From Microbotryum silenes-acaulis (lineage: Eukaryota > Basidiomycota > Microbotryomycetes > Microbotryales > Microbotryaceae): a DNA stretch of 64,000 bases. Within the stretch, counting starts at the first letter, position 1. Every line of letters starts with the position of its first letter. The position numbers and the translations under genes are program-made. The notes beneath the pieces are model-generated. The model saw nothing but the letters and a program-made list of their open reading frames with translations, searched no databases and had not been told where the DNA came from. The DNA is taken from NCBI GenBank assembly GCA_003665825.1, contig QPFY01000010.1:620001-684000 (forward strand), given 5' to 3'. This document shows, piece by piece, positions 47,348 through 59,100 of this stretch.

Positions 47348-48623
47348 ATGCCCTCTTCCACCAAGGGCAAGTCAGCTTCTGGCTCTGGCTCAGCGTCCAC
47401 CTCGACTGCTACCTCGGCCGGTCTGAGCATTTCGGCACCTCTGTCCGTTACCTCGCAAGAGTTCGTCCCATCGGCCAAACTGGTCGCCCAAACCAACGCC
47501 GCAGCCGCAGCTGCAACCAAGACCTCCTCCTCCTCCTCCACCAATCGTACCAGCAACACCCGAAAACGACCCGCCCCAGGATCTCCACCTTTGAACCCTA
47601 ACCTCGTTCCCTCGGCTCCCAAAGTGCCCAAAACCCCACTCGAGAAAGACGAGACGAGGCGGTTGATCGTCGTTTTGGAACAGGCCTGTTTGGAGACGTA
47701 CAAACATACGACTTCGGCGAGCAGTTCGAGGGGTGGAAAAGCTGGCGAGGAGAAGTACTCGTTGTTGAACTGCGATGATCATCAGGGCGTGTTGGCCAAG
47801 ATGGGAAGGGATATCGCGCATGCTCGACCGGATATAACCCATCAGGTCAGCACTTTCAGAGTTCATTTACTTTGGGATGATTTCTTCGCTGATCCTGTAT
47901 CTTTGTACGATGCAGTGCCTCTTGACGCTGCTCGATTCGCCGTTGAACAAGGCCGGTAAACTGCAGGTCTACATTCACACAGCCCGAGGGGTCCTCATCG
48001 AGGTCAACCCGGCCGTCCGAATTCCGAGAACGTTCAAGCGGTTCGGCGGCCTCATGGGTCAGCCATGAAAATGGGGCTGTACTCTGTCTGTTCGCGACAC
48101 TAACATTTCACGATCGATTTCACACAGTCCAACTCTTGCAACGTCTCTCGATCCGATCCATCAACGGTTCCGAAAAGCTTCTCAAAGTCATCAAAAATCC
48201 CATCACGGACCATCTTCCCACCCTGTCACACAAGATCACGCTCTCCTTTGATGCCAAACCCGTGCGGCTGAGTCACTACCTCCCCACGATCCCGGAAACG
48301 CATTCCATCGTCGTCTTTGTCGGAGCTATGGCCCATGGGTGAGTGGTCGAGACCGGGGGTCCAAACGGCGCAATTTTGGGGTACAATGCTGATCTAGCTA
48401 GCTTACCTTGGCCATGCACTCACCAGACCGGACAATTTCGCCGATCATATGGTCGATGAGAAGATTGCGATCTCAGAGTACTCGCTTTCGGCAAGTGTCG
48501 CGTGTGGAAAGGTGAGTTTGGGGTCGACTTTTTTTTCGCTCATTTCCGGAAGGCTGATTTCGATTGTTCAAATTTACAATCCAGTTCTGCTGCGCTGTCG
48601 AGGATCTGTTCGACGTACTCTGA
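47348..48623 (+). CDS. EMG1: EMG1/NEP1 18S rRNA pseudouridine N1-methyltransferase
   Basis: Exons: 47348-47845, 47916-48057, 48128-48338, 48427-48511, 48585-48623; 324 residues. The first about 100 residues are a Ser/Thr/Ala-rich low-complexity extension. The SPOUT core begins at '[16 protein letters not shown]' and continues with '[42 protein letters not shown]', '[34 protein letters not shown]', '[17 protein letters not shown]', the SAM-site loop [10 protein letters not shown] and '[26 protein letters not shown]'. It methylates a hypermodified pseudouridine in the small-subunit rRNA decoding region and is an essential 40S biogenesis factor in the nucleolus. Complete to the family's normal C-terminus. 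Confidence 0.96.
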
Positions 48624-50023
48624 ACGGGACGAAGTCGAAAAACAAGTGCGAAAATTGTGTTCGTCGATCTCGGGGGCATGTTTCTTAGCGTTGCCGATAA
48701 TTACCTTCCCAGCTTTTTCGTCTTTCCGTGTTTATCGAGGATTTCATTTTGTATTACATGAAGAACGTAGATGTAGACGGAACCTGGAGGATAACCGTAC
48801 ATACAACTGGAGGAGAGACGCGCGAGGTGTGCTACGGGCTTGCAAGTTCGGCGGCGATCTCGTGACAGGATAGGAGTGCTATGGTGATGCGTTCGGAATC
48901 CAGAGATACCGAGACCAGTGTACGAAGAGGATAGACCAAACGCTGAAAACGTCGAGAGGATAGACCAATTCTACATCTCAGAGGAACGAGCGAACCCCAC
49001 CTCCTCCAGCTCAGGGGCGAAAGACCGTCGAACGCTGAAAACGTCGAGTACTAAAAGGGGGTGAAAATGGACAAGAGGGGCTCATCCCAGGTCTTGCCTT
49101 ACAACTGATCGTCCCCATAAGCTCCCTCGAAAATAACTCATGAATAGCTCGCCGAGATGATTGCCGTGACTAGACTTTAACTTCAATGTGCTGTGCTTTA
49201 ATTCTTGAAGAAGAGGTCCCGGCGTTAGGTTAGGACGGGAATGCACCGCCAGTTCATCTTCTTCGGGTTGGCTTGGCAAACGGTGCGATTGGCGCGCCCG
49301 GAGACCCGGAGAGCTCCGGCGATTCGGCGAAGCTCACAAGCGTCGACAAGCGTCAGCGGCTGTGCTCCTACTTTTTATTCTTGATGATGGAACCTCTGTT
49401 TGTTTGCTTCTGTGTGAGATTTGAGCCGACGGTTCTCTCACACTATCATTTTCACGTTTCTTTTTTGACAAGTCACGTACAATAATTGATCGCCACGGGC
49501 TTGAATTCGATCGCGACGCGAGGCAAATACGGGGCTGGTGCTTCGATCAGGGGAATTAAAGGTGATCACTTCGGGGGTTACGAGTAAGTCGGAAATTGGA
49601 AAGCTCGCCGGCCGTTCGCGTGCTCAAGTTATCGACGTCCGCCTTCGCCCCCACTACTCGCCTTGCCTGTCACCGTCTCTGCACCGCACTCCCTTCTAGA
49701 ACCGAAAGAAACCCGGCTGGTCCCGACTTTCTTTCATCCTCCCCCATCCATTTCCATCGTCCGGCCTTGTCACGCGTCCTACAACACCCACTTCCGCGCT
49801 CAGTCAACCGTCAAGCCGCATCAACGTCGAGGCCAGGCCTTTGGCGCGCCCCGTTTGTGTGCACGCGCCGTTTTGTCGCTCGTTCAACACGCCCACGCCC
49901 GACACGCGCCTCCTTTGTGCGGCCGCTCCTCTTTGCCCACGACCCTTTGTGTCACCACCACTTCTACGGCACACCACTCATTTAAGGACGATCTCCACAT
50001 CGGTGACAAAGTGAAACGCCAAT
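48624..50023. other. 1.4-kb spacer EMG1 / Ser-Thr-rich surface protein
   Basis: No supported gene. Between 48925 and 49050 there are two short repeated units: AACGCTGAAAACGTCGAG at about 48939-48956 and again at 49031-49048, and AGGATAGACCAA twice (about 48928 and 48957). The last 400 bp are C/T-rich and probably promoter/leader. Confidence 0.5.
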
Positions 50024-51782
50024 ATGCGAGTGACGGACCAAGCTGCGTTGTGGTGTGTGGTCACGGCGCCGTTGTGGCTCGCCGCGACGGCGTCGTTGAC
50101 GAGCGGTGACGCGGAGGCGGCAGCGGTCGTGGCCCCGGCGGCGGTCGCGGCGAATGAGAGGCGACCGTTGATCGACACGCGCAGTCACGACGACGACGTC
50201 GTGCGGGTCGGCGTGGGCAGGCGTAAAATCCACCATGGCACTCGGTCGACCTCGCATCGCCAAAAAAAACTTGTCAAGCAGCACAAACTGCTCGTCACTC
50301 GTCAAATCATAACGTGAGTTCCCACCCGCCTCCTTCGCAGACCCAGGCCTGCGATTTGGGGCGCTTGCGGCGCAGCGCAGCAGCGTTCGTTAAGCGCGGT
50401 TCACTGATGACGCGCATTGCCCCTGTCCCACGCATGTCCCCTTCATTTCTGCCGTCGACCCTCTCCTTCCTTCAAATCCTGGTTCGTTTATTTCTGTTGC
50501 GCAATCTCGTCCACAGTGACAACAGCACTGGCGATGGTGGGCTTTTGGGGGCTCTGCTTGGAGGATCGAGTTCAGGCTCCGGCTCGGGATCGGATTCAGG
50601 CTCGGGCTCGGGTTCGGGCTCGGGATCAGGTTCGGCCGCAGGGTCAGGTTCGGCCGCAGGGTCAGGTTCGGCCGCAGGGTCAGGTTCGGCCGCAGGATCA
50701 GACACGACGAGCAACCCGCTCGACAACACTACAACTATCGCACCGCCAGTTAGTATCACAACCAATGTTTCGACTCCTACCCAGACGCCGAACGTTACGA
50801 CGGCACCTCCCCCAGGTGAGTGAGCCGCAGCTGAACCTTCCTGGAAGAATTGAAGATTTGAATTTTCGCGGAGGCACGGGACTGACCGAGAATTGCACCC
50901 GGATCCAGCTGTCCCGACAACTTCCAACACGACCAAGGCGCCTGCTGCGCCTGCTGCGACGACGACGGCGACCCACACCAAAGCCAGCTCGACACCGTCG
51001 TCGGTCCCGACGTCCTCATCCACCCCTCCGACTTCGACGGTGACCAACACGTCCCAGACGAGCACCTCTTCCTCACCTACTCCGACGCCGACGACGGCGA
51101 ACGACACGGCCAACAAGTCATCGTCCTCTGGCCTGTCCAAGACGGCCTTGATCATCATCATCGCCGTTGCCTCCTCGGTCGGCTTCATCGGCCTCGTGTG
51201 GACCATCATCCGCAAGACCGCGTTCGGCACCTCAAAGCGCTTCGATGCCAAGCTCGAGCCGATCGAGTGGACCGAGCCGGTCGAGCAACACCATCGCGAC
51301 GAGACGTACCCTTATGGGTCGCTCGGTGGGAGCGGTCGCAATGGAAGTCTGCGCGGTACAACCGTCGGCGCGTCGGCGGCCAGTTTGGGCCGAAGCGACA
51401 GTGGCAAAGGGAGTGATCGCGGTGGAGCCATGGCCGAGGCGTACCCCCAGAGCATCCCTTACAACGGTCCAGCTTACGTCGCCGCTCCTTACTATGGGAA
51501 TGCCCCGGCGAACCAGTATGGTGCTCGACGTGAGTAGCTTGGCTTGACCAGGAACGCTCACCTGACTCCCAACCAGCGCTGATTCTTTTGTCGACTCTAT
51601 CTTTCGATTGCTATCTTACAGCTGGCTATCCTCATGAGCAGGCGAGCTTTGGCTACGCTGACTTGCAGCGAGGTGGATCGGTCGCGACTTCGGTGGGGTC
51701 CGGTGCTGCCCGAGCAGCCACTCCAGGTGGTTACGACTACGCCGCCCAGGCCAGGGCGATGCACCAACCCACTCGCTACTAA
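50024..51782 (+). CDS. Ser/Thr-rich single-pass surface protein (Mid2-like layout)
   Basis: Exons: 50024-50313, 50517-50815, 50909-51529, 51622-51782; 456 residues. The N-terminal 30 residues (TDQAALWCVVTAPLWLAATASL) are a signal peptide. The ectodomain has a Gly/Ser tract with four perfect GSGSAA repeats (about 50635-50700), then a long Ser/Thr/Pro-rich stretch with several NxT/S sites (NTT, NVS, NVT, NDT). One membrane span lies at about 274-297 (TALIIIIAVASSVGFIGLVWTII), followed by basic RKTAFGTSKRFDAKLEPIEW. This juxtamembrane block resembles that of fungal wall-sensor-like proteins (recalled pattern). The cytosolic tail (150 residues) is Gly/Ser/Tyr-rich. Predicted O-mannosylated plasma-membrane protein; a sensor role is inference. 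Exon 1 residues 60-96 are basic and unusual for an ectodomain. Confidence 0.75.
50635..50706 (+). repeat. 18-bp coding minisatellite (GSGSAA)
   Basis: Four near-perfect head-to-tail copies of an 18-bp unit of the form GGGTCAGGTTCGGCCGCA, in frame, inside a wider GGC/TCG-rich (Gly-Ser) tract from about 50571. Copy number likely varies between strains, changing ectodomain length in steps of six residues. Confidence 0.85.
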
Positions 51783-54106
51783 GCGGCCTCTTGATATCCT
51801 TGTTCGACGTCGCCATCGCCGATGCCTCGTCTCCTACCTTCGTACATACACATCGCACATTTCTAACCTCTCGTTCCTTCGACGTGGCCTCCTCTGAGTG
51901 CTCGACGGCTCGCTCGACCGCATAGTTCTCCTTCGCTCAACTTATTTGTTTCCTCCACCGCTCGTACGGTCCCCGACACATCGCTTTTCTTTCTTATCCT
52001 GTGGTCCAGAAGGGTCGCTCTCGCATAGCTCCTGCTTTCGCATTTCTTTCCGTTTCTTTCTTACCCTTTTTTTTCTTCTTTACTTTTTTTCTTGGTTTCA
52101 GATTGCGCTCTTGGTCGTGCCATGCATCTTGTACCTTGACCCTCCTTTCTGCGATCTAGTTCCGTCTATGAACATGAGAGAGGGGTTGGTTTTACGTCCT
52201 CAGCGTGTGGTTTACGTCTGGGTGAGACTGGAGAGTCGATGCCCGGACATCGAAGTTCACCGATGCAAAGCTAAGGTTACAGTACATGGTGCTGGGGATT
52301 GTCCGAGCGAACCCGGAAATTCAATGGAGTAGAGCTCGTACGAACTGCGATCGCAAGTGCATTGCGCCCATTCGGAACCCTCGATGAATATCCTTACCTA
52401 GCTAGGGCTCCTCGGACTTTATGCCGTGCCCCACATCCCATCACCTCAGCAGACCTAATCTTGCTTCCAAGCCATCAAGAACGAGCAGAATGCAGGAGAG
52501 TGGACGAAATCAAAACGTGTTCCATCCCATGAAGGTGAGTATAGTGCAGTGGCTCTCAGGCCACGTTAGTCTTGAACTTGGGGGCAACCGACACAATATT
52601 CTTCAATAAAACACCACAGGCCTCCCCAACTCCAAGCTTTCTCGGATCTTCAACTCTGAGCAAATCTCGTAGGACATCTTGTCGAGCGTCAGCACCCCGC
52701 AGCCGGGCCAGGACAGGACGTCGACGCCACAAACCCTTGAGAGTGCAGTCCTACGCGATTCATAAGCCTGCGTGTGGGAGTCAAGTGTGGTACCGATCGC
52801 CGGGGTCCGTGTTCTCGCATTCTGCTCGAAACGTAGCCAGTCGATGAGACTCCGACAATATCATTTGCGAAACATTCCAGCAAAGAGACGGCTTTCAACT
52901 TGTATGGCGGCATGCTACACACTCCGCGCCTGATTAACCGCGAGCGTGTGGTTGAAGCTTTTGTTGGCGTGTGAGTATTCCATTACTACAAACGTGCCAA
53001 GAAAGTGTAGCGTTTGTACCGGTTCATTTCACATGATTCTCCTCGACCAGGTGCAGCTAGTGTGTCTTCCCTTCCTTGGTCATGTGGTTCCGAAGCGCTG
53101 TAATACCCCAGGCCCTTCACGACTAGGTTACACGATCCAAAAGACTGACGATTTCAATAGATGCATATTGAAATCAGAAGGGTAGTTAAATAGCGTAAGG
53201 CAACCGAGCCTTACAAGCGCTTGTTGCGGGAAATTAGTGGGGTCGGCGGTCCAGAGGGACTTATGGTGTTAGCAGTGGCGCGGGGCGCGCGGGTGTTGTG
53301 CGTGGTGGAGAAGAGAGAAAAACAGCTAGGCCAAAAGACGCAATCTCAACAACAAGCACCGTCTGTTTTGTAACGGCTGGGTGAAACGCACGAGATCGCT
53401 CTCGAGCCTCACTGATTCCGAAACCAAACAGACAGGATCAAACGAACCAAGACTACTAAAAGGACTAAGGTCAAGAGGCGCCCACGGCACCGCGCTCTGG
53501 TAATGCTTGGGGCACCGGAGGCTGGCTCAAGCTCGTTGTGAGGCGTAAGCAGGGTGTCGCCTTACACTGGGTTCCCTGTGTTCCTTTCTGGTGTGCAACG
53601 GCATCATCACATCATAGCACGACGTGATCCCGTTCGGACCGGGACGTCGGTCTATTTCGGCTCTATCCGACGCTCGGGTATTCCGGAGGAACTAGAAGAT
53701 GCCTGTCCGAGCTGCGGGAAATTCTTTGGTCGGGGCGAACGTTCGGGAAGCCGAGGTAGAAGCGAAAGGTGGCGCGAGCACCTGGTGGTAGGTCGGTAGT
53801 CATCGAACATTTACCTCGTCTCTTTATATTTCCCTCTTCATCCTTCTTAGACCAATTCTCTTCGACAAGACCATCGACTTAACCAGTGAGTGACTGCGAA
53901 GTAACAATGCGCCGGGAATCTGGCCGGAAGCCGTCGTTCGAACTTCAAAATCCACAGCCCCTTTCGCCGCTCCGCGCCGGTGCTCGGTCTTCTGGCTTTG
54001 GCGGGGGAATCGCTTTAACTGAGCTGACCCGAGCTGAACTCTTCGTATCCCCTTCTCCACCTCTTTCCTTGCCGTTCCTTTATCCAGATTCACAGCTTGA
54101 CTTAAC
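51783..54106. other. 2.3-kb gene-poor region, with a possible gene relic at 52470-52975
   Basis: The first 350 bp are strongly T/C-rich (3' region of the surface-protein gene). Between about 52470 and 52975 one frame reads protein-like pieces (KLSRIFNSEQIS; then KETAFNLYGGMLHTPRLINRERVVEAFVGV just before a gtgagt at 52970) separated by in-frame stops, and there are donor/acceptor-like sites at 52532 and 52620. I cannot name a family. From 53200 to 54106 nothing coding is supported. Confidence 0.4.
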
Positions 54107-55754
54107 ATGCTCGTCTCTTTTAAGCCGTTCGCCCTCGTCTGGCTTTGCACGAGTTTTTTCGTCTCGGCAACGTTCGGCCGCGTCACAAAGGCCCCCAAGA
54201 CTCCGATCGTAAAGGGGCCCAAGGCGCCGATCGTAAAGGAGCCCAAGACTCCTTTAGTCTTCCAAGAGTGCAAAAAAGTGGGTTATGTTTTCAACTCTGA
54301 CTTTAGATTTCAACAGGCGCCAGGCTTGTCCCGGTATTGAGTCGCTGATGTTGATTGCATCTTCTGGGGCGTGGGTCGGTGACAGCCTCATCAATTCGCT
54401 ACACTCTTCATTGATGGTCCAGTGAGTTCTCGTGGATCCAACTTGCCCCCCACTATATAGTGTTTTGACCTTGAGTTGACGAACCAAAGCCTGATCTCCG
54501 ACTTTGTATCGCAGTACACCTACAGCAAGGACATTGGCAAACTCTTCAAGCGCAAGGGCGTTGAGGGAAAGGCCACTTTCTTCATTAATGGGTACCTTTC
54601 GTTTTTGCCTTGTTCCAGATTTGATTTAAACTTATTGACCCGAGTGTTACACACGTCTTTCAACAGTTATAACTACGGCTGCATCTACGACAAGGAGAAT
54701 GTCAACGCGCTTCGCGCTCGTCACCACGAAGGGTTCGAGTTTGGAGTGAGTAGCCTTTGCATGCTTTGGTCATACTGCCGACCGGACCTGATTCGATTTC
54801 ATCGAATGCTTTAGTCACTTACTTGGAGCCACGTTGACCTCGTGAACCTGTCCTCGGTTCAAGTTGTCAAACAAGTCGAACTCGTGAGTAGGCTTCGGCC
54901 ACAAGCCCGAGTCCTGGTGCGAAGTGCAATAGCCTTCGCGATTTATTTCGTAGCTCGAGACGGCGGTTGAGAGGATCCTCGGTGTTCGCCTTGGAATGTT
55001 GATTGCGGTGAGTCGACGCTGATACCGACACCGTCGTTGTCGCGTGGCCTCCTCCAGCGACGCGAGCTTAACACCGACTCCTGAGCCTTCTCTCCTTACA
55101 GCCTTACGACAGTATTAATGAGAAGGCGGCCAAGGTTATTTGTGAGAAAGGTTACAAAAGTGCGTTGCTCCCATAAACGCAATTGCGACTCTGCTTCTGA
55201 CACTGAAGACAGGCCTCCAATGAACTTTGCGCAGTCGTTCGTTGGAGCTTGGACTCGGGCGACACGACCTTCTATTTGGGTCGTCCTCAGAGTAGCGTCA
55301 ATCTCATTCGCAAGTGGATCAAAACGGCATCTGGAAAGTCGGCGATTGGATTGTTCGATGAGGTTGGGTTCATTTTCCTCACATGTCACGGATCCTGGTG
55401 ACATGTTCTAACTGTTTCGATGGCCCCTATCTTGTATTCCGAGCACAGACCAAGGCAGACACGGTGCACAAGGTCCTCCCCCACTCAATAGACCTCCTCA
55501 AGAAGAGTGGCTACAAACTGGTGACGCTATCGGAATGTTTGGGTGTTGAACCTTACCAAAAGGGTCACTTTCACCGCTCGGAGCGGGACAAGACTTGGAC
55601 TTGCGGTGAGTTTCTGGATCGCTTGAAGCCCTTCGGGCTCGCCGTCGTGACTGTACGTGTTGAGACGCTGACGACGATGCTTTTTGTATATGGTGATAGC
55701 CGGTACTCCCGCCCCTGGTCAAAATTGATGTGGGCTTTTGAGTTGATGCTTTAA
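54107..55754 (+). CDS. Secreted polysaccharide-deacetylase (chitin deacetylase)-like protein with degenerate active site
   Basis: Exons: 54107-54277, 54386-54421, 54515-54591, 54667-54745, 54815-54883, 54954-55007, 55102-55159, 55235-55362, 55449-55754; 325 residues as modelled, last exon end uncertain. Signal peptide at 1-23, then a TPIVKGPK/APIVKEPK/TPLV repeat. The NodB fold is clear: KATFFINGYNYGCIYD, EGFEFGS-TWSHVDLVNLSSVQVVKQV, LETAVERILGV, WSLDSGDTT, and GYKLVTLSECLGVEPYQ. But TFDDGP reads LFIDGP (Ile66 replaces the general-base Asp), the metal motif HTWSH reads LTWSH (Leu123 replaces the first His), RPPY reads IAPY (Ile161 replaces Arg) and the LxH motif ends in Asp223. The reading frame and splice sites are intact, so it looks like a retained pseudoenzyme, perhaps chitin-binding. 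Activity is unlikely. Confidence 0.75.
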
Positions 55755-56194
55755 TTGACGACGACCTAGTTGAGAGTGTGCAATGTTTGACCCGTTCCAC
55801 GGCTGGGCTGTGATCGACTTTCCGTGTTTACGCTTGGCTTCTTGATTTCTAGCTCGATGTCTGGAACTCCATCTTTTTGTGCACATAAGAAACTCACCGC
55901 GGTGCTACTTGAACGATTTGGTGAGAGTTGAGAGTGAGGCCGGCGATCCGAATAGCAACTCGGCGGTGGGCGGTGGCGGTGACGGTGACGGTGACGGTGA
56001 CGGCGTGGGTCCGTGCGCCGGGTTGTCGGCCGAATGGCGCGCCGGCTGCGAAGGGCGGATTGCCAACCCCGCGTGGCAGCAGTGCAGTGGTGGCTCTCTC
56101 TCTGTCGGAGCTTCATCCGGACGCAGTCGTACTCGACTCGACCGACCTATTTATCGAATACCCCGACTGAATCAGACAGCAGTCTTGGGTCAAC
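55755..56194. other. Spacer before SPB1 with GGTGAC hexamer repeat
   Basis: 440 bp containing the SPB1 promoter. A short tandem of GGTGAC/GGTGGC hexamers lies at about 55970-56005. No gene supported. Confidence 0.5.
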
Positions 56195-59100
56195 ATGGTC
56201 AGTCCCACCACCTGTAGGCTCAGGCGTCCAGCTCGCTGACTTGTGGTGCTGGGGGTACATGGAAACGACGTCTGACAGGGTAAAGGACCGCAGAAGAAGA
56301 CCGGAAAGGGTACGTCGTGGCTGATGTTCGCGCAAAAGAATACCACTCCAAGCTCTGACACGTTCGAATGACGATCTTGTTGCCGTGCAGGTCGATTGGA
56401 TAAATGGTGAGCTAGCGAGCCGAGTCGAGCCGAGTCGAGCCGATCGACGGGCTGAGCTTCGCAACGCTCGGACGAGACTTTGGCGATTCGAACTCGACCG
56501 CAACTGCAATTGGCTGGCTTGGGGGAAGGCCAAGCGATCGGTGGTAGGCAGAACTGACACCGCTCTTCATGATGTTCCCACGCTGAAAGGTACCAACTCG
56601 CCAAGTAAGCCCACTCCCTCCCCTATCCAGAGACCACCCAGCGACTCATTCTCTGCTCCGTCGTCCCTCTTTACGCGCAGAGAACAAGGTTACCGTGCCC
56701 GTTCGGCCTTCAAGCTGATCCAACTCAACAAGAAGTACGACTTTCTCTCCTCCGCACGCTGCGTCATCGATTTGTGTGCCGCCCCTGGTGGTTGGCTGCA
56801 GGTCGCGGCCAAGAACATGCCCCCCAATTCGATCATCATCGGTGTCGATCTCGTTCCCATCAAACCGATTCCGAGGTGTATCACCCTCGTCGATGATATC
56901 ACCACCGAGAAGTGCAGGAGGGATATTCGCGCAGAGGTCAAGGATTGGAAGGCCGATGTGTAAGTAGCGCAGTGCAGATTCTTCGGCCAAGTTTTTATCC
57001 AGCAACTGACCCTCCACTGGTCCACTTGGCTGTTCGCGACATGTTCCTAAAGTGTCTTGCACGACGGAGCCCCCAACGTCGGATCCGCATGGGTCCAGGA
57101 TGCGTTCACCCAGGTCGAACTCGTACTCGCCTCGCTCAAGCTCGCGACCGAATTCCTCTCCGCCGGTGGAACGTTCGTCACCAAGGTCTTCCGTTCCAAG
57201 GATTACAACTCGTTGATCTGGGTCTTCAACCAACTCTTCAACAAGGTCGAGGCGACCAAACCTCCTTCGTCGCGTAACGTTTCGGCCGAAATCTTCGTTG
57301 TCTGTTCCGGGTACCTCGCGCCTTCGAAAATAGATCCCAAGTTGCTCAATGCCAAGCACGTCTTTTCCGATATCGACATCACGACCAGTACAGGTGTGAA
57401 CCCCCTTTCGGCCGTAGCAGCGTTGGGTCAGGATGGTAAGATCTCGAGCAAGGATACGCTCACGCCGACTTCACTCAACGTCTTTCAACCCGACAAGAAG
57501 CGACGCAATCGAGACGGTTACGCCGATGGGGATTTGACGCTGCACAAGGAATGCGGTGTGTCCGAGTTCATTCGTTCGGTCGACCCGATCGGTGTGCTCG
57601 GTCTGGTCAATGAGATGAAGTGGCGCACGGACGAGGATAAGAAGTTGTTCAAACACGCTTTGACGACGCTCGAGATCAAAGCGCTCGTACAGGATCTTAA
57701 GGTGTTGGGTAAGAAGGATTTCAAGACTTTGCTCAAGTATCGCCTTGCCGTACGCGAGGACTATGGTCTCGAGAATAAAGGTGGGGATGGGCAAGGGGGA
57801 ACCGAAGGTCCCGACGCAACGGAGGAAGTTGAGGTCGAACCCCTCGACGAGGACGAACAGATTGCTCAGGAATTGTCGAGGTTGTCCGCGGAAGAACAGT
57901 TGAGGCGCAAGAGGGAGAAGAGGCGCGCGAACGAAAAGAAGGCGAGGGAGATTCAGAGGATGCAGCTCAATATGGTCACGCCGATGGATATCGGTTTGGA
58001 ACGCCAGGACGGTGTTGATGATGCGGACGTCTTTGATCTTGGGGAGGTTGAGGGGAATGAGAAGGCTGGGAGGAGTGGGGTCCAGGGTCGGACGATGGCG
58101 GAGGATGTCATTGATGAGGATGAGGAGGGTGATGAAGAGGATCAGGGCATCAATGCGGCCCGGGCCAAGTTGTTGAGGATGGCTGAGCAATCCGCTGTAC
58201 CTATGGACGAGGACGATGAGGACAACGACGAATTAGACGAGGAGGAAACCAAAATGCGCCGCCTGGAACGATCGCTCGATACCGCTTACGACATGTACCA
58301 CCAGCACAAGATGGAACGCGATGCCAAGCACAAGGCCAAGGAGGAACGACGCAAGCGCGATGCAAAGGAAGGTGGGGAATGGCACGGCATTCAAGCCAAG
58401 GGGTCCGATGACGAAGACGACGAGGACGACGAAGAAGACTTTGACCCTGCACCGCAACCGAGCTCAGACGAGGAGGATTCTGACGACGAGGACATGAAGG
58501 TCGAAGGGACGCTCGTCCCGACGACTAGCAAAAACGGCAAGCCCAAGTCCAAGGCGCTGTTGACCAAGTTGCAGCCCGTCGTTTCCGAGGAGAAGAAGAC
58601 GGCCGAGAAGAGTCGAGCGGCGCAGATGTGGTTCGACCAACCTGTGTTCAAAGGGATGCCGGGATTGGACAAGCTACTGAATGGTGACGATGACGAGGCA
58701 GCGGACCTCGAGGACGAGGCCTCGGTCGAGGCTAGTGACGACGAGGATGGGGAAACATGGAACGGTCTTGACTCGGCCGATGAGGAGGACGAGGACGAGG
58801 AGTTGGATAGTGAGGAAGATGAATACTCGGACGATGACTTTACGGGCGCTCGCGAGACGCACTTTGAGGACTCGGACATGGAGGAGGAAGCCGATCTGAA
58901 GGCGCAAGAGGAGGCGGAGGAGCTCAAACGACAGCGGATAGAAGGTGAGACGGGGTTTCATTCCTGTGGCCTAGGAGGATTGATCGAGTTCCTTTTGCTG
59001 ACCTGGGGCATCTTTTCTCCGTCTAGAAATCGGCCTGACCACGGCCGAGGCCATGACGCTTGCGCAGCAACTCGTCAACCGCGAAAAGACAAAGACGCAG

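Noticed and set aside
50571..50706. CRISPR-like array
   Set aside because: Direct repeats have no spacers and translate as GSGSAA in frame with a surface protein; it is a coding minisatellite in a eukaryote.
58391..58927. Long Ser-rich ORF on the minus strand of SPB1
   Set aside because: Mirror image of the acidic SPB1 region (GAG/GAC codons read as CTC/GTC); no independent evidence.
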